DNA of 39,571 nucleotides from contig ONNS01000010.1 of assembly GCA_900319275.1 (NCBI GenBank), positions 1 through 39,571 of the forward strand. Direction: 5' to 3'. The position numbers and the translations under genes were made by a program. Source of the stretch: an uncultured Eubacteriales bacterium. GTDB lineage: Bacteria > Bacillota > Clostridia > Oscillospirales > Oscillospiraceae. Below the pieces are notes generated by a model that was not told the origin of the DNA, ran no database searches, and was given only the letters and a program-made list of their open reading frames with translations. Of this stretch, positions 30,640 to 38,029 are shown piece by piece (positions within the stretch are counted from its first letter, which is position 1; each line of letters starts with the position of its first letter).

Positions 30640-31257
30640 ATTTCGTTCCAGGAAGCTAAGCACTTCCGGAAGAACGGCCGTTTCCTGCGGCTGCACGTTC
30701 TCGCCCTTCAGGACGCGCAGTGCAAAATAAAAACAAGCCTGTTTCAACAGCTCAATATCATCCGCCGCCCTGTTGTTCTGCTCCTTTGGATCATGTTGCG
30801 TTATTTTTTCTGCCTGTTCTGTAAGACCTGTGTATTCACAAGCAGCTTGTAAAACTGCTGTTGTGGACTGTACATCTTTAATCCCAAGCAAGAAATCAGC
30901 AGAGACGTGATAGTATTCAGCAAGTGCTATAACTTTATCAATAGTTGGTAAAGTACTGCCGTCAATATATCCCGTTACTGATTGCCGGCTTTTAAGATTT
31001 AGTATTTCTGCAATTTTGGTCTGATTCGTATGATTTGCTTTCATCAAGTCTCGCAACATCGATGGAAAAGGATCAAAGTATCGCTCCTTTTTTGTTATAT
31101 CAGTCTTACGCGGCATGTTATTCTCCCTCTCGACTGCTTTCTTTGCCCAGCTTCGAGCAGTAGCAGCCTTTACACGCTCTTTGTTCTTGGCGCGATATTC
31201 CCGATAATAGCGGTTTCTCTCCTGTCTGGCCTTCTCCTTCAGTTCTTCCTCAGTCAT
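30637..31257 (-). CDS. HTH (XRE-type) regulatory protein
   Basis: 206 residues from ATG 31257 (GGAG eight bases upstream; an ATG six bases earlier lies too close to it). Residues 1-45 are a basic helix (ARQERNRYYREYRAKNKERV) of a type seen as a separate small phage protein. Residues 60-125 are a helix-turn-helix: FPSMLRDLMKANHTNQTKIA, SVTGYIDGSTLPTIDKVIAL. The C-terminal part is helical. The composite layout suggests fusion of two small phage proteins. It probably acts as a second early regulator. Confidence 0.78.
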   Translation of the reverse strand: MTEEELKEKARQERNRYYREYRAKNKERVKAATARSWAKKAVERENNMPRKTDITKKERYFDPFPSMLRDLMKANHTNQTKIAEILNLKSRQSVTGYIDGSTLPTIDKVIALAEYYHVSADFLLGIKDVQSTTAVLQAACEYTGLTEQAEKITQHDPKEQNNRAADDIELLKQACFYFALRVLKGENVQPQETAVLPEVLSFLERN

Positions 31258-31289
31258 GGTCATCTCTCCATATTCCCTTATTCATGGCA

Positions 31290-31318
31290 TGCGCTGATAG
31301 CTTGGGCACTTGCCCTGA
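31290..31318 (-). repeat. 29-bp repeat after Cro-like gene, copy B
   Basis: Second copy of the repeat at 30611-30639, differing at three positions, again directly after a stop codon, here of the Cro-like gene. Shared core GGGCAAGTGCCC. Both copies lie between an HTH gene and the next early gene. Confidence 0.6.
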
Positions 31319-31516
31319 TCAAGCTATATTTCTTCCGAGAAGATAGTCCATCGAGCAGCCAAACAGCTCCGCCATCTTCTCGACTGCCCACTGCGGAATA
31401 TTTCCGCTGTGCTCCCAGTTGTAAACAGTCTTTCGCGTGACACCCAAATGCTGCGCGAGCTTTTCAAGGCTCATTCTTCTCTTAGCTCTCTCAGCTGCGA
31501 TATTCGGATAAAGCAT
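31319..31516 (-). CDS. Cro-like HTH repressor
   Basis: 65 residues (MLYPNIAAERAKRRMSLEKL). An XRE-type helix-turn-helix spans AQHLGVTRKTVYNWEHSGNI (21-40), ending FGCSMDYLLGRNI. It is the first gene of the leftward early operon, opposite the CI-like repressor, as in classical lytic/lysogenic switches. ATG 31516 has an AGGAGG site. It would turn down the CI promoter early in infection; the similar size and position support this, the operator choice does not. Confidence 0.85.
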   Translation of the reverse strand: MLYPNIAAERAKRRMSLEKLAQHLGVTRKTVYNWEHSGNIPQWAVEKMAELFGCSMDYLLGRNIA

Positions 31517-31535
31517 ATTTACACCTCCTTGAATC

Positions 31536-31677
31536 TACTCATTTCGGGTACATTCTGCAATATATACTCATTTCGGGTAATTGTCAAGTATAAAAAATAC
31601 CCAAATTGGGAGCGCACAACTTATGCACATTTCCCAATTTGGGGAAATTTATATTGACTTATTACCCGCTTTGTGTA
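31536..31677. promoter_or_regulatory. Operator array of the lysis/lysogeny switch
   Basis: Five related 14-15-base sites: two identical TACCCGAAATGAGTA sites (31536-31550 and 31565-31579, minus strand), TACCCAAATTGGGA (31598-31611), TTCCCAATTTGGGGA (31631-31645) and TACCCGCTTTGTGTA (31663-31677). The consensus is close to TACCCRAATTGGGTA. Two of them lie between the -35 and -10 boxes of the two opposing promoters, so binding would block both. These are presumably CI/Cro sites. Confidence 0.75.
31559..31587 (-). promoter_or_regulatory. Leftward early promoter
   Basis: Minus strand TTGACA (31587-31582), 17-base spacer, TATATT (31564-31559). The spacer is filled by one operator copy. It drives the Cro-like gene and the early operon. 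A second operator copy (31536-31550) lies just downstream. Confidence 0.8.
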
Positions 31678-31682
31678 ATACT
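31654..31682 (+). promoter_or_regulatory. Repressor promoter
   Basis: Plus strand TTGACT (31654-31659), 17-base spacer, AATACT (31677-31682); the spacer holds the weakest operator copy. It drives the CI-like repressor (start 31713). The weak match of this site to the operator consensus would let the repressor be made while the lytic promoter is shut. Confidence 0.65.
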
Positions 31683-31712
31683 CTAATTAATCTATAGATA
31701 GGGGTTTGTCTT

Positions 31713-32336
31713 ATGAACAGGATTAAAGAATTGCGAGAATCTAAAGGCATTTCTATGCGTCAAGCTGCTCTTGACCTCGGTATGCCGTATACCACATATG
31801 TCAATTACGAAAAAGGAGCACGTGAGCCTAACTCTGAAACTCTTATACTCCTCGCAGATTATTATAATACCAGCATCGACTACATGCTCGGTAAAAGTGA
31901 TTCCGCATTTGATGCTAATAACATTACTCATACTACCATTATCCCGATTCCGAAAATGGAATCTGTCCCTCTGATCGGTACGATCGCCTGCGGCGAGCCG
32001 ATCCTGGCCGTGGAGAATATCGAGGCCATGGTCGACATGCCGGAGCACGTCAAGGCCGACTTTGCCCTCCGCTGCAAAGGTGACAGCATGATTAACGCCC
32101 GGATCTATGACGGCGATATCGTTTATATCCGGCAGCAGTCCACCGTCGACGACGGACAGATCGCCGCCGTGCTGATCGGCGACGAGGCCACGCTCAAGCG
32201 CGTCCACTTTTTCCCCGACCACGTTGTGCTCGAGCCGGAGAATCCCCAATTTCGCCCGCTCGTCTACTGGGAAAATGATATGAACAGCGTCCGCATCCTC
32301 GGCCTCGCGGTCGCGTTCACGTCGACGGTGAAATAG
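31713..32336 (+). CDS. CI-like repressor with S24 (LexA-like) peptidase domain
   Basis: 207 residues. An N-terminal HTH (SMRQAALDLGMPYTTYVNYE, 14-33) is followed by a linker and a LexA-like domain: cleavage site ACG (92-94), catalytic Ser125 in CKGDSMINAR and Lys162 in ATLKRVHF. All catalytic residues are present, so RecA-aided self-cleavage under DNA damage should induce the prophage. The 5' part uses AT-rich codons and the S24 part GC-rich codons, a marked break near 31975 that points to domain swapping. The gene has its own operator-bearing promoter. Confidence 0.92.
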   Translation: MNRIKELRESKGISMRQAALDLGMPYTTYVNYEKGAREPNSETLILLADYYNTSIDYMLGKSDSAFDANNITHTTIIPIPKMESVPLIGTIACGEPILAVENIEAMVDMPEHVKADFALRCKGDSMINARIYDGDIVYIRQQSTVDDGQIAAVLIGDEATLKRVHFFPDHVVLEPENPQFRPLVYWENDMNSVRILGLAVAFTSTVK

Positions 32337-32348
32337 GAGGGCACGCAG

Positions 32349-33131
32349 ATGAAAAAGCTTTTCCGCATTTTCCTGATTCTCTGCCTTGTCGTGGCCGTTT
32401 CCAATTATCTCTCCACGCGGGCTTTCGAGAGCTCCGCGCAGCGATATCGAGTAGAAAGCACGTTTTCCCCGCGTGCTGCTTTATCCGCCGAGGTTTCAGT
32501 TTCTCCCGCTCCGCAGGAATCGCTGGACGATCTTCTCAACCGCTGCGCCGAGCAGTTTATCGCCGAGTATCCCGATCACAGCCGCGCCGAATATAATCCT
32601 GATACAAGGGTGTTTCTCCTCTCTTTTTGGCAAGATGACATTGAGGATGTAGTCAGGCAGTCTATTCTTGGCCTAAATCCTTCTCTTGCGGCTTGGTCTG
32701 ATATTTGTGCTTCCGTAGAAGAGTTAAGTCTATCTGTCCAGCGTGAATTTGAAAATGCCGGTTATAGATCTGTCAACGTCGAAATTCAAATGTTAAACCC
32801 TGATAACAAAAGGCTGTCCTTACTTCACGCGACACATGGTTATCTTATTTATGATGTTGTTGCATCTTCCGCCGATTCTGCCGGCAGCTCTGAATTGTCT
32901 TTCGCTTCCCTTGGTTCTTCGATCCTCGGTGACGCAGAGCCCACCTTTGTGCCTGCTCCAGCTGAAACTGTCGTTCACTTCTACGTGCTCAATACCAACT
33001 CTAAAAAATTTCATTTGCCGAGCTGCAGCAGCGCTGCTGAAATATCCGCGACAAACTATAGCACTTATAGTGGTACGCGCGATAGTTTGATCAAAATGGG
33101 CTATCAGCCGTGCAAGATCTGCAACCCCTAA
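32349..33131 (+). CDS. Exported or membrane-anchored protein, lysogenic cargo
   Basis: 260 residues. An N-terminal hydrophobic helix (MKKLFRIFLILCLVVAVSNY) serves as signal or anchor. Residues 55-165 are a mixed domain without a recognised family. Residues 210-260 carry HLPSCSSAAEISATN and MGYQPCKICNP, a small Cys-His domain often found at the C-terminus of secreted Gram-positive proteins. It lies between repressor and recombinase, so it is likely expressed from the lysogen, perhaps for surface or phage-exclusion effects (inference). Confidence 0.7.
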   Translation: MKKLFRIFLILCLVVAVSNYLSTRAFESSAQRYRVESTFSPRAALSAEVSVSPAPQESLDDLLNRCAEQFIAEYPDHSRAEYNPDTRVFLLSFWQDDIEDVVRQSILGLNPSLAAWSDICASVEELSLSVQREFENAGYRSVNVEIQMLNPDNKRLSLLHATHGYLIYDVVASSADSAGSSELSFASLGSSILGDAEPTFVPAPAETVVHFYVLNTNSKKFHLPSCSSAAEISATNYSTYSGTRDSLIKMGYQPCKICNP

Positions 33132-33156
33132 ATGATTTCATCCTGGAGGCCGTGAA

Positions 33157-33351
33157 ATGATCGCTTTACTATTTGTTGCCCTGGTCATGCTTATGATGGG
33201 CTTTGCCGTCTGGCTTGTGGCAAACACGCCGACATATACAGATTTCACCGTTTTCTTCAGCATCGTTCTCGCGGCGGTGCTGATCACATTCGGGATCCTG
33301 GTCTTTATGTATCTGTTCAGCGATGACGAGGGCGAGGATAAGAAGAAATGA
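33157..33351 (+). CDS. Small two-span membrane protein
   Basis: 64 residues: two hydrophobic helices (LLFVALVMLMMGFAVWLVAN, 4-23, and FFSIVLAAVLITFGILVFMY, 33-52), then a charged tail (SDDEGEDKKK). ATG 33157 has TGGAGG upstream and its stop overlaps the recombinase start (ATGA). Small membrane proteins next to integrases often act in superinfection exclusion; not shown here. Confidence 0.7.
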   Translation: MIALLFVALVMLMMGFAVWLVANTPTYTDFTVFFSIVLAAVLITFGILVFMYLFSDDEGEDKKK

Positions 33352-34787
33352 AAACCGCCGCCGCCTATGTCCGTGTCTCGACCGAGAGACAGGACGAATA
33401 CAGCCTCGACTCCCAGCTCAAGCTGATCCGGGACTATGGCGCTAAAAATGATTATGTTGTACCGGATGAATTCGTATTTATAGACGATGGCATCTCCGGT
33501 CGCACGGCGGCCAAACGTCCGGAGTTTCGCCGCATGATCGCGCTGGCCAAGGAGAAGGAACACCCATTCGAGACGATTCTTGTCTGGAAATTCAGCCGCT
33601 TTGCCCGAAATCAGGAGGAGAGCATCGTCTATAAATCCATGCTCGCCCGCTCGGGCGTCGACGTTGTCAGCATCTCCGAGCCGCTCGCGGAGGGGCCCTT
33701 CGGCAGTCTGATCGAGCGCATTCTGGAATGGATGGATGAATTTTATTCGATCCGCCTCTCCGGCGAGGTCAAGCGCGGCATGGCCGAAAAGGTCAGCCGC
33801 GGCGAGGTCGTGACTATCCCCTCCTTCGGCTATGATATCGACGGGAAGAGCTACGTCCCGAACGGCGACGCCGACACCGTGCGCCGGATCTACCGGGAAT
33901 ATCTGGCTGGTAAAGGCATGCAGGCGATCGCCCGGCAGCTCGGTCTTGAAGGCGTCCGCACGCGCCGCGGGAATCCCCCGGAAAACCGCTGGGTCGAATA
34001 CATCTTGACCAACCCTGTGTATATCGGGAAGATACGCTGGTCAAAAGACGGCAAGTCCAATTACCAGCGCGGCGGCGACGCTTCCGGCAGCTATCTGACC
34101 GACGGCCATTTTGAGCCGTTGATCCCGCTCGAGGAGTGGGACGCCGTACAGGCGAAGATCGCGGCATCCAAAGCCGGGCGCAGTAAGTACGAGCGCCGGG
34201 AGCAGACCGTGGAGTGGATGCTGAAAGGGCTGTGCCGCTGCTCTGCCTGCAACTCCACGCTGGTGTATACCGCCCCGTCCTGCCCGTCCATGCAGTGCTA
34301 CAAATACGCCCATGGAAATTGTCAGACCTCGCACTCGCTCTCGATCGCCAAAGCGAACCGCCAGACGATTGCCGCTCTTGAATTCGCGTCTGCAAATTAC
34401 GTTTTTCCGCTCGCTCCGCACACGGTGAAGCTCGACGCCGCAGCGCCGGACTATGAGCACCTGATCGCCGTCGAGCGTTTGAAGATCCGCCGGATCCAAG
34501 AGGCCTATGAGGCCGAGATCTACACGCTGCAGGAATATGCCCAGCGCAAGAAAGAGATCTCCAAAAAGATCGAGGAGCTGGAGCAGCAGGCAGAACAGAA
34601 ACGATCCGAAGCCCGAGCCCAGGCGCTCGACCCTGTCGCGTTTGCGAAAAAGGTGCAGGACGTGCTTCGGATCCTAAAGGATCCCATGCAGAGCGAGAGC
34701 GCCAAAAACGCCGCGCTGAAAACCGTCGTTTCCTATATCGTATACGAAAAGCCCGCTAAACGCCTGGCTGTTTATTTTTACGTCTGA
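33348..34787 (+). CDS. Large serine recombinase (phage integrase)
   Basis: 479 residues. Catalytic domain AAYVRVSTERQDEYSLDSQ with Ser11, then DGISGRTAAKRPEFRRMIAL and WKFSRFARNQEESIVYKSML. The recombinase domain follows (VSRGEVVTIPSFGYDIDGKS). A zinc-ribbon has CRCSAC and CPSMQC, and a coiled coil occupies about 380-425 (EEISKK-type, EELEQQAEQKRSEARA). Large serine recombinases of this class join attP and attB with a two-base core and need a directionality factor to excise. It faces the chromosome and lies about 100 bases from the right att site. Confidence 0.95.
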   Translation: MKTAAAYVRVSTERQDEYSLDSQLKLIRDYGAKNDYVVPDEFVFIDDGISGRTAAKRPEFRRMIALAKEKEHPFETILVWKFSRFARNQEESIVYKSMLARSGVDVVSISEPLAEGPFGSLIERILEWMDEFYSIRLSGEVKRGMAEKVSRGEVVTIPSFGYDIDGKSYVPNGDADTVRRIYREYLAGKGMQAIARQLGLEGVRTRRGNPPENRWVEYILTNPVYIGKIRWSKDGKSNYQRGGDASGSYLTDGHFEPLIPLEEWDAVQAKIAASKAGRSKYERREQTVEWMLKGLCRCSACNSTLVYTAPSCPSMQCYKYAHGNCQTSHSLSIAKANRQTIAALEFASANYVFPLAPHTVKLDAAAPDYEHLIAVERLKIRRIQEAYEAEIYTLQEYAQRKKEISKKIEELEQQAEQKRSEARAQALDPVAFAKKVQDVLRILKDPMQSESAKNAALKTVVSYIVYEKPAKRLAVYFYV

Positions 34788-34835
34788 GAATTATCTGTTT
34801 CTGCAATTCGGCCGGCTTATCGAGATCTAACACTA

Positions 34836-34863
34836 AAAAAAGCCGCTGATTCAGCGGCTTTTT
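34836..34863 (+). terminator. Terminator after the recombinase gene
   Basis: Stem AGCCGCTG / CAGCGGCT with a three-base loop, flanked by a run of A and followed by five T, 49 bases after the recombinase stop codon. Confidence 0.75.
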
Positions 34864-34900
34864 GCTATACTATATGGTTTTGCAATAGGGAGGCCCGGAC
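34864..34900. other. Right attachment site (attR) region
   Basis: CotJC homology begins at GGA of GGAGGCCCGGAC (34889). The codons before it read ATG GTT TTG CAA then TAG, so the phage side supplies the stop. The likely core contains the GG or GGAGG shared by both halves (expected native sequence CAG/CAA-TAT-GGA-GGC...). The exact two-base core cannot be set without the empty site or the left junction. Confidence 0.65.
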
Positions 34901-35401
34901 GGCGAACTCGGCGCCTCGATGCGCTATCTCAGCCAGCGCTACTCCATGCCCTATCCCGAACTGAAAGGGCTGCTGACCGATATTGGCACCGAGGAACTGG
35001 GGCATCTCGAGATGGTCGGCGCGCTGGTGCATCAGCTGACACGCGAGATGACGCCGGAGCAGATCAAAAAAGCAGGCTTTGACGTCTATTTTGTGGACCA
35101 TACCGCCGGTGTCTACCCGACGGCCGCTTCTGGCTTCCCGTGGAGCGCGGCGTCCATTGGCGTCAAAGGCGACGTGATCACCGATCTCAGCGAAGATATG
35201 GGCGCCGAGCAGAAGGCGCGCACGACCTATGACAATATCCTGCGCCTGAGCGACGACCCGGATGTGAATAACGTCATCCGTTTCCTGCGCGAGCGCGAGG
35301 TCGTCCACTTCCAGCGCTTTGGCGAGGCATTGCGCCTGGCCATGGACAGGATGGACGAGAAAAACTTCTACGCCGTCAACCCTGCTTTCGACAGAAGCTG
35401 A
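34889..35401 (+). pseudogene. cotJC: Spore coat protein CotJC, 3' part, interrupted by prophage
   Basis: 170 codons ending at TGA 35401, with GGPDGELGASMRYLSQRYSM at the broken end and LLTDIGTEELGHLEMVGALV as the metal-binding ferritin-like helix of manganese catalase/CotJC proteins; metal ligands (E in GTEE, H in HLEM, later EREVVHFQRFGEA) are present. Intact CotJC is about 190 residues; the first 25-30 codons, including the start, are missing and must lie beyond the left end of the prophage. The rest shows no decay, so precise excision could restore the gene. Confidence 0.9.
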
Positions 35402-35450
35402 AAAAAGCCCCTGTACGAGCAATAAAACTCGCACAGGGGCCATAGTTTTT
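35401..35450. terminator. Bidirectional terminator between cotJC and next gene
   Basis: Stem of 13 positions with one mismatch (GCCCCTGTACGAG / CTCGCACAGGGGC) and an eight-base loop. A run of A on one side and TTTTT on the other let it end the converging cotJC and F420 ligase-like transcripts. Confidence 0.85.
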
Positions 35451-36648
35451 ACTCCATGGTGTAGTTATCGAAATAACCCTGGATGTATACGATCGGGGTG
35501 CCCTTGTCGCCGCTGCCGGAGGTCAGGTCACAGAGCGAGCCGATCAAGTCGGTCAGACGGCGGGGCGTGGTGCCCTCGGATACCATCTGACCCTTGAGGT
35601 CAGCGTCCTTCTGCTGAATGCGCGCCTTGATGGCATCGCGCAGCGCCTCACCGGTCAGGCCGGCAAAGTCGTTATCCGCGAGGTACTTGAGCTTCAGTTC
35701 ATTCGGCGTGCCTTCAAGTCCGGCCGTGTGGAACGGAGAGACAACCGGATCGGCCAGCTCCCAGATCTTGCCGACGGGGTCCTTGAACGCGCCGTCGCCA
35801 TAGACCATGACTTCGACATGCTTGCCGGTGGCCTTCAGGATATCCTCCTGAATTCCCTCGACCAGCCCCTGAGCGTCACGCGGGAACAGCTTTACCGTAT
35901 CTTCCGTGGCCTTGTTGGTGCCGAGCAGGCCGTAGTTTTCGTTATAGCCGCTGCCGTTGATGGGGGCCGTGAGCAGCTCGTCGAGGCCGAAAACCTTTTC
36001 GGCACCGGCGGCCTTCAGCAGGCGCTTGGTGCGCGCACGGGTGTGGATGTCACAGGGGATAACATTCTTTGTATAGCTGAGGATCGCACGCGGGTCATTG
36101 GCAAAGACAAATACTGGCTCGGCGCCGCACTCGCGAATCAGATCGCCGTACAGCTCGACATAGTCCATACCGGTGAAAGGATGCTTCACATAGCCGAAGA
36201 GCTCGCGGTACTTTTCAAGGCTCAGCACGTCGTTGTAGGGATCAACGCCCTTGAGTTCCATGGTATCCTCGTCAAAAAGATGATTGCCCACCTCGTCCGA
36301 GGGATAGGACAGCAACACAACGACTTTTTCAGAGCCCTTTGCGATGCCGCGCAGGCAGATCGAAAAGCGGTTGCGGCTCAGGATCGGGAAAACGATGCCG
36401 ACGTCCTTGCCGCCAAACTTAGCTTTGACATCAGCGGCGATATCGTCCACGCTGGCATAGTTGCCCTGGGCCCTGGCCACAATGGCCTCGGTCATGCAGA
36501 TGATATCCCGGTCGCGGATAGTAAAGCCATCCTCTTCCTGACGGGCAGCTTCCAGAACACAGTCGGTAACGATTTTGCGCAGATCGTCGCCCTCGCGGAT
36601 GATGGGGGCGCGAATGCCGCGGGAAACGGTTCCTACCATACGGCTCAT
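35449..36648 (-). CDS. Coenzyme F420-0:L-glutamate ligase-like protein
   Basis: 399 residues from ATG 36648 (MSRMVGTVSRGIRAPIIREG), with GAGGTG eight bases upstream; longer frames reach into the promoter. The regions IIREGDDLRKIVTDCVLEAA, FAND PRAILSY-type blocks and NGSGYNENYGLLGTNKATED fit the CofE-like family found in many Clostridia that make no F420, so the true substrate is unknown. It is a host housekeeping gene next to the cotJC site and has a clear promoter. Confidence 0.75.
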   Translation of the reverse strand: MSRMVGTVSRGIRAPIIREGDDLRKIVTDCVLEAARQEEDGFTIRDRDIICMTEAIVARAQGNYASVDDIAADVKAKFGGKDVGIVFPILSRNRFSICLRGIAKGSEKVVVLLSYPSDEVGNHLFDEDTMELKGVDPYNDVLSLEKYRELFGYVKHPFTGMDYVELYGDLIRECGAEPVFVFANDPRAILSYTKNVIPCDIHTRARTKRLLKAAGAEKVFGLDELLTAPINGSGYNENYGLLGTNKATEDTVKLFPRDAQGLVEGIQEDILKATGKHVEVMVYGDGAFKDPVGKIWELADPVVSPFHTAGLEGTPNELKLKYLADNDFAGLTGEALRDAIKARIQQKDADLKGQMVSEGTTPRRLTDLIGSLCDLTSGSGDKGTPIVYIQGYFDNYTME

Positions 36649-36685
36649 GTGTAAAACACCTCTGTCTAAAAAAATTTTACACTGA

Positions 36686-36714
36686 ATTATACACCTGTCA
36701 TACGGCGATGACAA
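36686..36714 (-). promoter_or_regulatory. Promoter of the F420 ligase-like gene
   Basis: Minus strand TTGTCA (36714-36709), a 17-base spacer and TATAAT (36691-36686), 38 bases upstream of the start codon. Confidence 0.75.
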
Positions 36715-36772
36715 TGATTTTTTTGATAATTTTTCGTTTGGCGCTGCGCACTGAATTCGGTGAAAGCAGCAG

Positions 36773-38029
36773 TTACAGCACATCCATCATGGCGCTGACG
36801 GCCATCATGATGCCGAGCTTACCCGATTCATAGGTCAGTCCGCCCTGCATATAGACGATATACGGTTCACGCATCGGGCCATCGGCCGACAATTCGATCG
36901 ATGAGCCTTGAATGAATGCCCCGGCGGCCATGATCACTTCGTCGTCATAACCGGGCATAGCCCAGGGCTCCGGCGTTACATAGGAGTCCACCGGCGCGCC
37001 GGCCTGGATACCGAGACAAAACCGCTTCATCAGCTCGGGTTTTCCCAGCTTTACCATCTGGATGATATCCGAACGCTTTTCCTCCACGGACGGTGAAGAC
37101 GGAAGTCCGAGCTCGTCCATCATGGCTGCGCAGAAGACAGCGGTCTTCAGCGCCTGGGCGACTGTGTGCGGGGCAAGGAAAAGCCCCTGGAAAAGCAGCC
37201 GATTGGCACCGAGAGACGAGCCGCACTCTCCGCCGATGCCGGGCGTCGTCAGGCGCAGGGCTGCACGCTCTACAAGCTCCTTCTTCCCTGCCACATAACC
37301 GCCGGTCGGGGCCACGCCGCCGCCTGGATTTTTGATGAGAGAGCCCGCGATGATATCCGCACCAACTTGTGTAGGCTCGACGGTATCGGTGAACTCGCCA
37401 TAGCAGTTGTCCACCATTACATGGACGGCGGGATTGATTTCTTTTACGCACTGGCAGATCCTGCCGATCTCCTGCACCGTCAGGGCTTTTCTGTCGGCAT
37501 AACCGCGGGAGCGCTGGATCATAACGGCCGTAACGCTCGTATCGGTGAGCGCCGCGCGAATACCCGCGTAGTCGACCTCCCCTTCCGGCGTCAGATCCAC
37601 CTGAGCATAGTTGACGCCGTAGAACTTCAGCGAACCAAAACCGTCTCCGGCTGTGCCGATGGCGCTGCGCAGTGTATCATAAGGTTCACCTGTGACAGCG
37701 AGGATCGTATCTCCGGGCTTTACCAAGGCGAACATGGCAGCCGTCAGCGCGTGCGTACCGTTGACAAACTGTACACGCACCAGCGCGGCCTCGGTGCCGA
37801 AGATCTGGGCGTAGATCTTATCAAGCGTATCTCGACCGAGATCATCGTAGCCGTAGCCGGTCGTCCCGGCAAAGCAGCTTTCAGAGACGCGATGATCCTG
37901 AAAAGCCTCCATAACCTTGCGGGTATTCTGCTCGGCCACACGGTCGATCTCATCAAGCTGGGGGCGAATGCGTGCCTGGGCTCTTGCAGCCATGTCCCAG
38001 ACAGCGGGTTTGATATCACTGATTTTCAT
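36773..38029 (-). CDS. Methionine gamma-lyase / aluminium-resistance-like PLP enzyme
   Basis: 418 residues from ATG 38029; GGAG lies upstream inside murD, which it overlaps by 14 bases. A type I PLP fold is indicated by Asp207 in VMVDNCYGEF and Lys233 in AGSLIKNPGGGVAPTGGYVA. The family (Met_gamma_lyase, formerly aluminium resistance protein) is common in Clostridia; it probably acts on sulphur amino acids, though substrates are poorly known. It seems to be in one operon with murD. Confidence 0.88.
   Translation of the reverse strand: MKISDIKPAVWDMAARAQARIRPQLDEIDRVAEQNTRKVMEAFQDHRVSESCFAGTTGYGYDDLGRDTLDKIYAQIFGTEAALVRVQFVNGTHALTAAMFALVKPGDTILAVTGEPYDTLRSAIGTAGDGFGSLKFYGVNYAQVDLTPEGEVDYAGIRAALTDTSVTAVMIQRSRGYADRKALTVQEIGRICQCVKEINPAVHVMVDNCYGEFTDTVEPTQVGADIIAGSLIKNPGGGVAPTGGYVAGKKELVERAALRLTTPGIGGECGSSLGANRLLFQGLFLAPHTVAQALKTAVFCAAMMDELGLPSSPSVEEKRSDIIQMVKLGKPELMKRFCLGIQAGAPVDSYVTPEPWAMPGYDDEVIMAAGAFIQGSSIELSADGPMREPYIVYMQGGLTYESGKLGIMMAVSAMMDVL

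Larger units (their letters stand above)
1..34888. mobile_element. Prophage (siphovirus-like), left end outside window
   Basis: Complete set of temperate tailed-phage modules in collinear order: serine recombinase, repressor/Cro switch, early genes, packaging, head, long tail, DGR, lysis. A tape measure, tail chaperone with frameshift and major tail protein without a sheath gene indicate a long non-contractile tail. The right boundary is placed just before the point where cotJC homology resumes (34889). The left boundary, which should carry the first part of cotJC, is not in the window. An otherwise complete gene set suggests a recent or functional prophage, apart from a frameshift in the pcfJ-like gene. 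Confidence 0.95.

Noticed and set aside
34788-34888. tRNA gene at the attachment site
   Set aside because: No cloverleaf or anticodon arm seen; the site is in cotJC, which suits a serine recombinase.
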